A stretch of 64,000 nt of DNA from Apus apus (Eukaryota; Chordata; Aves; Apodiformes; Apodidae): positions 20,986,780 through 21,050,779 of the forward strand of contig NC_067291.1 of NCBI RefSeq assembly GCF_020740795.1, in the 5' to 3' direction. The position numbers were made by a program, and so were the translations under genes. The first letter of the stretch is position 1; each line of letters begins with the position of its first letter. Under the pieces are notes generated by a model that saw nothing but the letters and a program-made list of their open reading frames with translations, was not told where the DNA came from and made no database searches. Below are positions 23,501 through 35,500 of this stretch, in pieces.

Positions 23501-26500
23501 GGACTGGCTTTCCAGGGAAGGTGCCCTTTAGGACAATGATGGGAAGGAGCACCAGATGGTGGTGGTCTCCCCTGGGAATTGGGATGGGGTTGCTGGTGCC
23601 ACAAAACAAGCAGATAAATCAGTGTGAGTTGGCTTAGGCTGTTCACTCTTGTAGCACATATTTGCATTTCCAAAGAGGGCTTTGGTTGATGGCCACAAAA
23701 GAGGGTGGAATTGGGCAGAGGACCTAAGGATAACACCCCTGGGTTTCTGGGGCTTGGTGAAGGCACCCAGAGAGCACAGGCTTCCTTTGAGATGTTAAAC
23801 ACGTCTGTTGGGAGTGCAAGCAGAGGTGTTCCCCTGGGTGTTTCTGGTTGAGCTTTGCTGCCCTAGCAGGTTGGATCTATTGTAAATGGGTATCATCACA
23901 CCCCAGGGCTGCATCTGGGCTTGTCTTTCCTTCTGGGGAATCCCCTGAGATGTTGTCAACAACCTTCGGTAGCTTCCCCTGGAGCTGGCCCTGCAGAGGT
24001 GCTCCCCAGCAGCAGTGTCCCAGGGCAGGGTCCTTCAGGCTCTCAGTCTTTGCCCTGTTGCAGGTGGCCGGGCTGTTCCACCACGCCAGCATCGGGAACC
24101 CCATCAACATCGCCATCGTGCGCCTCATCCTGCTGGAGGACGAAGAGGTAAAAGGGAGCAGGGTGACCTCACTCTGTGTTCTGGACACAGTGCTGGCTCT
24201 GGGGAGCCTGGCACCTCCCAGTCGGGTCCCCAGCCACAGCTGCACCAGCAGCCAGGACGGGACACTTTCCCCCAGTGTTTCCTAACTCCCAGTACCAGAT
24301 GATTTAATGTTTTGGTTGAATCACAGATGAAAAGAAAGCAGCAAAGGGCTGTATTCCCACCCAGCCCACAACTATGTATATGGAGCCATTCCATCTGGGT
24401 GGAAGTTACTCCCCATTTCACTCTGATCCCTCCCCACTGCATCCTAAAAGCCAAGCCAGTCCCACAGCAGTATGTCAGCAGGCTTGTTATTATGTTGGCA
24501 GGAGGATCTGAAAATCTCCCACCATGCAGACAACACCCTGAAAAGCTTTTGTAAGTGGCAGAAGAGCATCAATGTCAAAGGAGATTCCCATCCCCTGCAC
24601 CACGACGTCGCAGTCCTGCTCACAAGGTATGGTGCCCATCTGCTGGTTTATGCTGGAGATGCTGGGCTGGCAGCTAGAAACTCCTCTGGGGGCATCCAGA
24701 GGCACATCTCAGTGGGAGCTGTTGAATCTCACTCTCAGTGCCTGAGCCCTGCCTGAGCATGTACACGTAAGATATGTAACATGAAATCTGAAGATAACCT
24801 GGTCTTGAGGGCTGCAACTGGTCTCAAACCTCAGGTTTGAACTTGGAGACAGCTCCCAGCTGACAAGCAGTTGAGGTTTCCCAACCAGGTTTTCACCATG
24901 GCCCTCTTGCCAAGCCCCAGAATGGCGGGATCCTCCCAGGAGATGCACACAGGGATTAACTCTCCTTTTTCCCTTGGAGACTAATGCTGGGATTGGCAGA
25001 GGAGCCTCTAGAAGGCCCCTGACCTCCCATGAAGCTCACAGGAATTCATGCCTCTGGCCAAGTTTATATACCTTGCAGTAAAAACACAGTTTGATGGTTT
25101 CAGGCTGCAGCAGCTTGGCTGTTGGCAGCATCGTGGTGGTTTGTGTGATGATTCACAGCCCACAACAGTTTTATCTTCTTAAGGAAGTTTGCTTTGTAGC
25201 AGGAATAAGGCACTTAAGGCCATGTACTTCAATGAAGTTGTTCTTCCTGGGCGGCTGGAGCTCCTCTGCCCTGGACCACAGCACCCCTGGGATGTACTTC
25301 CCCAAGCAACGTAGTAATTGCTTAATTATTCCCAGCATCAGCTTTATTTATACAATGGAATAAACGTAGCCAGGCTGGCTGGCAGCTCCCATTAATCAGG
25401 CTTAATAATAATCCGGGGATACCGGGAGAGTAAAGGGGGAAGGAAAGGTCATAAATCTTTCCGTTGCGGAACGAAGTTGGATGTCTCCATTCTCGCTTCT
25501 GTTTGGCCAGTGTCTCTGTGTCTTCCTCTGGGATGCATCCCGTGCTCCTTCCTGTGCCCCCCGTTGGGCCCTGCTGCTTTCACACCCCCTCTTTGCTCTG
25601 TGTCTGTGTGTCCCTTGTCTCTGCCTCCCAAGGAAGGACATCTGCGCAGCCATGAACAGGCCCTGCGAGACCCTGGGGCTGTCCCACGTGGCGGGGATGT
25701 GCCAGCCCCACAGGAGCTGCAACATCAATGAAGACACAGGACTGCCCTTGGCCTTCACCGTGGCCCACGAGCTGGGACACAGGTACAACTACCTTCCTCC
25801 TCTCCTCTGACCTCTCTCCTCTGCGCTGCTCAGTCAGGGCTTGAGAATGCACGGGGTGGGAGTGGGGAGGAGATTGCCAAGCAGCTCCTCGCTGGTGCAG
25901 ACCTTCCTCTGCACCCACGAGAACTTACCCTGGGAATTTTATTTCAGAGGTTGCCCCAGGTTTAATGGAAATCCCATCCAAGGCAACCTGGACAAATGGT
26001 GTGTGTGTTATCCTGTGTTGCTGATGCTGAAGGTTTTGGAGAAGAGGGTTGTCCGTTAAGAAGTTTTAACATAACTTCCATGTATAGAATCAGCAGCAGA
26101 ATTTTGCTTGCCCTAAGTCCAGTTAAATTTTGACAAGATCCCTTGAGCATCCTAGTTGATAGCAGGTGTCCTTGTACAGTAAAAACACATACCCAGTAAG
26201 TTTGATTAACTTGATCTTGTTCAGAACTCTCACTGTGTTTTTCTCGGCTGAGTTTTCAGCCAGAAACCCAAAATAAAAGCACAGGACAAAGTTAGGGGCA
26301 GTGCCCCTAATGCCACTGAGTGTCCCCATGGCCAGACCCCCCCCATGAATGCATGTGGAGCCGGGATGGTGGTGGTGGAGCTGGGATGGTGGAGCTGGGA
26401 TGGTGAAGCTGGGATGGTGGTGGAGCTGGGATGGTGGTGCCCGGCGCGGCGTTGAGCTGCAGAGCGGCTGCGCGGTTGTGGCGGCGTGCGGCTCACCTCT

Positions 26501-29500
26501 CCTTTGTGGGACTGTGCTCTTACACAGTTTTGGGATTCAGCATGATGGAAGCAGCAATGACTGTGAGCCAGTTGGGAAAAGACCTTTCATCATGTCTCCA
26601 CAGCTCCTGTATGACACGTCCCCACTCACCTGGTCCCGCTGCAGCCGGGAGTACATCACACGATTCCTCGAGTAAGTCCTTCCTTCCTCTTCTTCCTCAC
26701 TGGCGGGTGCTGGGGTGGCTCAGGGCTTGGGTCCACAGCAAGGAATAGACCCAGATGATTTGGGCTGGATGGGATCCGCCCAAGGGTGCTGAGGGAGCTG
26801 GTGGAAGTCCTCACCAAGCCACTTTCCATCATTTACCAGCAGTCCTGGCTAACTGGGGAGGTCTCGGTTGACTGGAGGTTAGCAAACGTCACACCAACCT
26901 GCAGGAAGGGCCAGAAGGATCCAGGGACTTACAGGCCTGCCAGCATGACCTCGGTGCTGGGGAAGGTTATGGAGCAGATCATCAGGGGATTGAACACAAA
27001 AGCAGCACAAGAGTTTGGGTGGTGGCACTGAGCTTGTGGCTTCAGCAAATAAAGCCAGAGTAGCTTTCCTTGAGGCTCTGTGCAGTTTTCTTTGAGGCTC
27101 TGTGCAGTTTTCTTCGTTGCTCTGCTCGGGGCAGCTGATGTTTGCCTGTGGGCAGGAGGCATCACGTGAGGAAATGAGACCGAGCCAAATTCTTCCCTGC
27201 GTTTGTTTATTTTTAGCGCCCCATGGCTCATTATCCAGCCTGTTATTATTAAGTTCCTAGGAACACGGCCCAGAGATTCACATTTGTCAGCCAGAGGCTT
27301 GTGCTGGAGAAACGTTTTCCTTCCTTGCTATGGGGAGGTTTGGTACCAGTGAGAGCATCAGCGAGACGGGGTGACAGGGAGAGCTGGGCCAGGTCTGGCC
27401 ATCCTGTGGTGGGGAGGCTGCTGGGGCTGGGATCCCAGCTCTGCATCCCAGCCTGGGACACGGGGCCCAGCCCCTGTGCAGGGGAATTGGTGTTGATTTC
27501 TGCTTTCTGAGGAAAGGCACTTTGTGGTCTGCGCAGCGTTCTTGGCCCTCTGCTTTAACCTTCGCTTTTTGATTGAGAATTTCCTGCTTGCGATGACCTT
27601 GGGCTTCTATGAGCTGTGATGGGAAAGAAACAGAGCAGCTGGAGGCTTCTCCAGAGTGGTTTTGGTCTCTTTGCTCCCCCCAAGAAGGGGCAGCTCTTCC
27701 TTAAGAGCAGAGCAGAGCCCAGCAGGCGTCCTCCCTGGCCGTGACGTCCCCCCAGCGAGGGAGAGACCGGTTGCCAGCACAGACATGAGTGAGCTGTAAT
27801 ACGGTGCTGGCAGGAGAACAGGAAGGAGTGAGCCAGAAAATGAGACCCTGCTGACCTGGGGTTGCTGGATATGCCTGGAACAGACCTTGCGGTGGGGGAA
27901 AAAAAAACAACAACAACAAAAAAAAGCACCGAGGTAGATGATTGTTTTGCAAAGGTTTCTAATTTGCAAACACTGCCCAGTGTTGAGGCATCTGAAAATG
28001 ATTCCTGTCATTGACAGCAGCAGGGCCCAGTGCTGTGGGTCAGGTCCTGGGTGCAGCCTGGCCTGGGACAACATCTCGGCAAGGCTGGGAGTCAGGGTCT
28101 GCTCGAACACCCAGGGGTGATGGAAGAGGTCCCCTCCCTGCTGGTGGTGTCTCCAAGGAATGAGCATCCCTCATTTGTGCTTAGGAGAAGGGCCAGCACA
28201 GGGCGCGTGGTGATGCTCCTGTGGCAGAGGAACGTGGACCAGCCCTCTTTGGCATTCCCTGATTTTCCACTCTGTCCCTCAGACGAGTCAGAAGATGCTC
28301 TTTGCTCCCCACCCCTCCCTGTGATGTGAGCTCTCTCCCAGCCCTGCTGGGAGAATGTCCTTGTGAACTGGGATCTGGTGTCCTGTGGATGCCCTGCCTG
28401 CACCATGAGCCTGTGATGGTGTGGAGCAGCCTCCCTCCATCTCCACTGGTTGTCTTGTCTCTCTTCAGTCTTTTCTGTAGATCAGACCACCAGTTTTTCA
28501 GCCTCTTTGCACAGTGCTGGAGGTCTTCCATCATCCTCCTTCCATGGGCTCCTTCCAGCTGATCCCACCTTCCCAAAACCTGGGGACCCCCAGCCCTGCC
28601 TGCTTCATCTCTCCTCTGCCCGTTCTGCCAGAGCCCCTTTTTGTGCAGCTGATCCTTCCCAAGCTCCAATCCTTGCCTTTGTTTTTATTGAATTCCATCC
28701 TGGCTTTTTGGACCCTTCCTCCAGTCCTCCAAGAGCTTTTGGAATTTTAATCCTGCTCTCAAGTGAATCTGCAGATCCTCCCAGCCTGCTCACAGATGGG
28801 GATTTAATCATCGTACCATCTACTCCATCATCCAGCTCATTAGCAAAGGGCCTGAAACAGGCAGGCGCAGCACAGACCCTTGTGCATTTTTACTGCAGAT
28901 TGTGGTTTATTGCATATCCCTGCAAAGCCAGAGGGAAACTCATGCCAATTTTTGCTGGCTCAGTAACATGTTTTGACCGATTCAAGAGACAAGTAGGATG
29001 ATCGTAAAATTCTTAATGAAGAAATAGATTTTGAACATAGCCCTGGAAAGCTGACAGCAAACCTACAATCATCCCCTGTAGTGGGACAGAGACCTGTCCC
29101 ATAAGCTGGGGCAAGACAGAAAATGCACTGAGCAGATCCCAGGGCAAGGGGGGCTGGGGACAGTTTTGGGGTGACATGTGGAGCCCTGTGTGCTGGTTCC
29201 TGAATTGGTGAATTCATCCCAGAGGGGCACCAGGATTGTGCATGTAGCTCGTGCAGGAGCCCAATGCTTAAACCTGGAATTCCACCAGAAAAGATGTAAT
29301 TCTTTCAAATTTTTAAATTAAATGACTCTTTGAAAATGTTTTCCAGCAGGAGGTAAAGCAAATCCCTCTGGAGGTGCAGTGCAGTGATCTCTGTGTGCCT
29401 GAAACAGGCTGTGCCATGGTTCTGCATCCAACTGCCCCAGGACTTGGGGACAGAGACTTTCAAGCCCCTGGGTTACGGAATGCAACGTGTTTGCTGACTT

Positions 29501-32500
29501 TCCAATAGGAAAACTGCTTATAAAAATACATAGATAAGGTATTTTAAAGGGCTGTCTCCAGCCCAACGAGCTGTTTGCATGTGTCTGGCACAGACCCACC
29601 CATGGGGTGGGATGGGACAGGGAGGAAGGAGTGCTGGTGCTGCAGGGCATCGTGCCGTGGCACTGCCAGCACCCCAGAGCAGGAGCAGTTCCCTGCTCCT
29701 GGCCCTTGTTTCCATGTTGCTGCTTTGGGCTAAGAAGGAATCTTGTTTCAAGTGAATTTAGCCCTGTTCCAAATCACAACAACCCGAAGTAATCTAATCT
29801 GCTGAGAAACCCCCGCCAGAGATTTTTGCCTTGCTGGGAACGAGTTTGTTTAAATCAACACTGAAAGCTGAACCAGTGACAATTTCTTCTGAGCTTGTGA
29901 AGTGTTGTAGTCCAGGCTGAGGGCTGAGCTGAGGACCTGCTCACACCATGGAAATCCTGGGCATTATTCCTAGGGAAAATGGTGTTTCTGGATTTCCATC
30001 AGGGGAACAGGGACGTCTCAGGGAGGAAAGGGGGAGTGTGCAGGGCACTGGCCCGGCAGCCCCATGGAGAAGCCTTTTCCCCTTGGCCTGCCCCATAACC
30101 TGCCATGGTGGGGGCTGTGAGGGTAATTGCTCTGGTAGCAGATACCCCCTGAAAAGCAGGGTACCCACATATGCTCATCCACATGCTGGAGTGGCTGCAG
30201 GGTTGGTTGGAGACCCAGGGCTGTACCAGCTAGAAATGCTAATTGCTCCTCATCATGGTGGAACACTAATGAGCCGTTCAGTTCCTCAGCCAGCAGCTGC
30301 GGGAGGGTTGTGTGGCTGTGCCGGGCTGGGCTGACACCACTCTGCCCTCTCTCTTTCAGCCGGGGCTGGGGGCTGTGCCTGGATGACCCCCCAGCCCGGG
30401 AGGTGCTGGACTATCCCTTGGTGCCCCCGGGCGTCCTTTACGACGTGAGCCACCAGTGTCGGCTGCAGTACGGCCCCTACTCCACCTTCTGCGATGACAT
30501 GGATGTAAGTCGGGGTCCTCCCTGACCTCATGTGGGCTCATGCAGCCCCGAGGGGCTCTCAGGGGTCAGGGGGCTTTGCCTGGGGTGATCCTCTCCCTCC
30601 AAGTTGGACTTGTGCCCATGGGTTGGTCGGTGCAGTAACTGTGCCCTGTGGAACCGTGTTTTAGAATCATAGAATCATTAAGGTTGGAAGGGACCTTAAA
30701 GATCAGTTCCAACCACCTGCCATGAGCAGGGAACTGCTAGACCAGGTTGCACAAAACCTCATCCAACCTGTCCTTAAAAACCTCCAGGAATGGGGCATCA
30801 ACAACCTCCCTGGGCAACCCATTCCAGTTCCTCACCACCCTTAGAGTGGAGAATTTCTTCCTAATATCTAACCTAAATCCCCCCTCTCGCAGTTTAAAAC
30901 CATCACCCCTTGTTCTATCCCTATCTTCTCTGATGAAAAGCCCCTCCCCAGCTTTCCTGTAGGCCCCCTTTAAGTACTGGGAGGTGCTCTAAGTTCTCCT
31001 GGGAGCCTTCTCTTCTCCAGGCTGAACACCCCAACTCTCCTTTCCGCAGAGCGTCTGCAGCACGCTGTGGTGCACGGTGGGGAACACGTGCCACTCCAAG
31101 CTGGACGCTGCGGTGGACGGCACGGCGTGCGGGGAGAACAAGGTGATGGGGAGCAGTGCCCCCCTGGGCTGCAGGGACGGGGGCTTGGGGGGCCCAGGGA
31201 GCACCACGCAGGGTGTGTGGGGCAGAAGGACCGGCCCTCTGGGGCCAGCCCCAGTCACCCTTGCATGGGTGATGTACCAGAACAGGGTTTTCCTGCTCAG
31301 GGTAGCATAAATCTACCATTCTACAAATGTCTGTAGAAGTCTGCCTTCTCTAGGCTTAGTGTCCCCTCCCCTGGCCCCAGAGCACCAGGGATGACCCCGG
31401 GCTTTGCTGCTCCCTGCAAAAACCCCTGCTGTGCCTTTGTCCTGCTGGCTCTTCCCCCTGGGCTGAGGTTGGGCTACGGGTCCCCTTACTGAGGGGGTCC
31501 CAGTGAAGGTTTGGGTCTGTTGCCTCCTGCAAATCCTCAAGCAGCCCACCATCTCAGCCTGTCCCACGCTTGGAGGTGCAGACCCAGGCACCTCCCTGCC
31601 AGCACGGCGTGGATTTTCGGGGAGCAGGGGGAGCGACGCGAGTGCCTCCGTGCTCCCCGCGGTCGGGCGCTCTGACTCGACACCAGTTACTGCATCTTGA
31701 AACCTTGTTTTCTCCCCTCCTGGCCTGTCCCTCTGCAGTGGTGCTTCAACGGCGAGTGCGTGCCCGTGGGCTACCGGCCGCAGGCCATCGACGGCGGCTG
31801 GGCCTCCTGGAGCTCCTGGGCTGGCTGCTCGCGGACCTGCGGGGCGGGCGTGCAGAGCGCTGAGCGGCACTGCAGCAGCCCCACGTAAGCCAGTCCTTGC
31901 CCCCCACGGCCTGCCTGGACCCCCTGGGGAGAGGAACCCAAGGCTTTATTGCCTCAAAAAAGCTGGGGGCCATCACCTGGGCAGTGGGGCCCTGCCCCTG
32001 TCCGTGCCACGCAGCAGGACCGGGCCGTCAGGCAGTTCTCCATCCCAGTAATGGGCTTTGGAACCCTCAGGATCCATTTCATGGGGGGATCCAGCTGGGT
32101 GGGCAGTGGGAGCCTCTGAAGGGGCCAAGTTTATAGAATCCCAGACTGGTCTGGGTGAGAAGAGACCTTAATGACCATCCAGTCTGAACCCCTACCATGG
32201 GCAGGGACACCTCCCAGCAGCCCAGGCTGCTCCAAGCCCCATCCAACCTGCCCTTCAACACTGCCAGGGATGGGGCAGCCACAGCTTCCCTGGGCAACCT
32301 GGGCCAGGCTCTCCCCACCCTCAGAGCACAGAATTTCTCCCTCAGATCTCATTTCAATCTCCCCTCTTCCAGCTTGAAACTGTTTCACTTCATCCCATCC
32401 CTCCCTGCCCTTGTCCCAAGTCCCTCCCCAGCTTTCCTGGAGCCCCTTCAGGCACTGGAAGGAGCTCTAAGGTCTCCCTGGAGCCTTCTCTTCTCCAGGC

Positions 32501-35500
32501 TGAACAACCCCAACTCTCCCAGCCTGTCTCCAGAGCAGAGCTGCTCCAGCTGTGTAATCTGGGTCCCAGGTCAAGAGCTGGGTTTGTGTTTGACATGAGT
32601 TCTGTGGCAGAAGTGCAGTTGTAGTTTATGGAGTGTGTTAAACACAGCTGCGGGCGGGCAGGAGAGCAAACACGGGAAAAGCAGCAGAACTTCCCCAGGC
32701 AGTTGTTTGCTTTGGCCACCAAAGGTAAATCTTCAGCTTTGCCTTTTGGATGGAGTGAACAAGTGTGAGTGCTGGGCAGTCCTCCTCCCGCAGGCATTTC
32801 CTCAGGGCAGGGTATGTAAATACAACCCAAAAATAAGAATTAACTTTATTCTCTTCAGCTAAGTGTGCCCAGATGTAATTGATCCAGGGGAAAAGTGGGC
32901 TGTGGAGAGTGCCATGTCCAAGGGACAAGGCAAGCATCCTGAGGTGGTGGCCGTGTTCTGAGAGCCTGTTTGTTGGCATCTGAGAAATAATTATTCTTGC
33001 TTTTAAAGTCTTTCTTACTTTAAAAAGTCCAGCAGCAGCTTGGCCGTTCATTTGGGCAGTAGAGGAGCAGTTGGAAGCAGATCTCAGGTGGGATGGAGAG
33101 CAGCTTCTCTGGAGCAGCCACAGAACAAGCACCTGGCTCGTCGGGCTGGTGGAAGCACTGGCACTTGTCAGCCACGGCACCTGGGAGGGGAGGGAGATGT
33201 TTCACCACGGCAGCAGGGAGCTGGTCCAGGAGGAACCTGGGGGAGAGGGACATGGGCCACGGTTTCCACACATTTCAGAAGCTTGCTCTGTGAAGTGGGG
33301 AACCTTCTGGGGGGTATGGTGGGTTCATAGCCAGCTTCTTTACACAACAGTGCAGCAGAGCCATGTGTGTGGGTTTTAACTGGGAGAGCTCCCCAGTGAC
33401 TCCAGGTAGACTCAGCCTTGACCCAACCTCACAGGATCAAACCTTAGCAGCAGGCACAAAATTAGCCATGAGTAAAAAAGGAGTTTCCTCTTGTGTGAAG
33501 TAAGTCTTTGATAGGACAGGGGATAGTTTCAAACTGAAAGAGGAGAGATTCAGATTAGGTATAAGAATTTTTTCATTATGAATGTGCAGAAACCCTGGCC
33601 CAGGTTGCCCAGAGAAGCTGTGGCTGCCCCATCCCTGGAAGTGCTGAAGGGCAGGTTGGATGGGGCTTGGAGCAGCCTGGGCTGGTGGGAGGTGTCCCTT
33701 GCAGGGAGACTGGACTGCATGATTTTTAAGGTCCCTTCCAACCCAGGCCCTTCTGTGATTCTCAGTCCCTTTTCCCTCCCACGGACAGGCCCAAGTACGG
33801 CGGCAGGTACTGCCTGGGGGAGCGGAAGCGGTTCCGGATTTGCAACGTCAGGCCGTGTCCCCCCGACAAGCCCTCCTTCCGCCAGGTCCAGTGCAGCCAG
33901 TTCAACCCCATGCTCTACAAAGGGAAGCTCTACAGGTGGACACCAGTGCCCAACAACAGTGAGTCGAGGGCAAAGCCCGCTGCGGGTTCTGCCAGCAGCC
34001 CCGGTGCCGATCCCGAGCACAGGCCTGGCTGTGCTCTCCGCCTCTGTGGGATTTGCCTCGCAGCGTGTTTATCGCCGTATTTTAAATTATGACTGGGCTT
34101 GCAGGGTTAGTTAATATTTTCGGAGATGGCTACGTGGCCTCCAGCTGCTCAGGTTTAGTTTCTGCCTGTTGGGTTCCCCAGTTAACCCCTGCGAGCTGCA
34201 CTGCCGGCCGGAGCGCGAGTACTTTGCGGAGAAGCTGCGGGACGCGGTCATCGACGGGACGCCCTGCTACGAGATGAACGCCAGTCGTGACATGTGCATC
34301 AATGGCATCTGCAAGGTGGGCCCGTGGGGAGGGAGCCCAAGGACCCCTGTGCCCAGGGAAATGCCAGCAGATCCCTGAGGAGGTGACCATTGTCCCCTCC
34401 TGCGTGCACCAGCGGGCTGAGCTTACTCATTTTGTGGTTCAGCACTCAGAAGGCTTTCCTGAGCTCCTTGAGATACGTGGTAAGGACATATTTCAAGGAA
34501 ACAGAATACAAGGATATTTCAAGGAAATAGTTCCTGGATGTCAGGAACAATTTCTTCTCCCAAAGGGCTGTCAGGCCCTGGCCCAGGCTGCCCAGGGCAG
34601 GGGGGGAGTCCCCATCCCTGGAGGGGTTTCCAAGCCCTGTAGATGTGGTGCTGAGGGACATGGGGCAGTGGTGGCCCTGGCAGGGCTGGGGTAACGGTTG
34701 GGTTTGATGATCTTAAAGGTCTTTTCCAACCAAAACAATTCAATGATTCTATGAAACAGACAAGCAGTGCCAGGGACCAAGGAGTTTTCCCAGCTCAGCT
34801 CAGGTCAGAGGGTAACATGTGCCCACAGGCTCTGCCGCCCATGGACTTGGGTTGGAAAAGGTAAAGACGAGACATGGGTCATGCTCCTTGCTGCCTATGA
34901 ACAGGACCACTCGGACATGTTAGATTGAGGAACCCATACTGCTGCCCAAGTTTCAAAAAGACTCCAGCTTGCCCCACGGTTCTTATTTCCCAGCGTTTAG
35001 GACCAAGGCTGGTCCTTCTCTCCCTGGCTGGGCCCGCGTTGGCGGGGCTGGGGCGCGGGGGCTGATGGGGCTGCCTTGCAGAACGTGGGCTGCGACTACG
35101 AGATCGACTCCAACGCGGTGGAGGACCGGTGTGGTGTCTGCCACGGGGACGGCTCCACCTGCCACACCGTCAGGAAGACCTTCGAGGACAGCGAGGGGCT
35201 GGGTAAGGGCGCTCGGCTGCGTCCCCAGGTCACCAGCTGCCCGTCCCGCGCTGGGCCAGGCTGGCTGCTGCTCCTCCTTCATGGTGTGGCTTTTAATCCC
35301 AACTTGTTCAGTTTCGATGGGACAAGACCTGAGTGGCAGCGTGGGGAGATGGGGTGTTGCCATTCCACTTCTTGCTCCTCAGGAGGGAAAATATCCCCTT
35401 GTGCTTTTGGTGTCTAGAGGCCTGAAAGCAAACCTGTGCATGCTGGAGCTGGTGTGGAGAGGTTCACGGGGAATTTTGTGGGTTGACAAGGACATGTTGA

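Larger units (their letters stand above)
26672..30359 (+). other. ADAMTS7 intron 8
   Basis: This 3.7-kb intron holds a CR1 reverse-transcriptase fragment (26745-27000), a short tandem duplication (27070-27113) and an A-rich (AAC)n tract at about 27899-27925. At about 28690-28900 a block resembles very old CR1/L3 3' sequence, but too weakly to call. Otherwise there is nothing gene-like. Confidence 0.6.

Noticed and set aside
26786-27031. 81-codon frame in ADAMTS7 intron 8 as a gene
   Set aside because: It is a decayed piece of the CR1 reverse transcriptase and is listed as a mobile element instead.
28690-28900. Possible ancient CR1/L3 tail in ADAMTS7 intron 8
   Set aside because: Only scattered similarity ('ccatcatccagctcattagcaaa ... 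cagacccttgtg'); too weak to annotate without an alignment.
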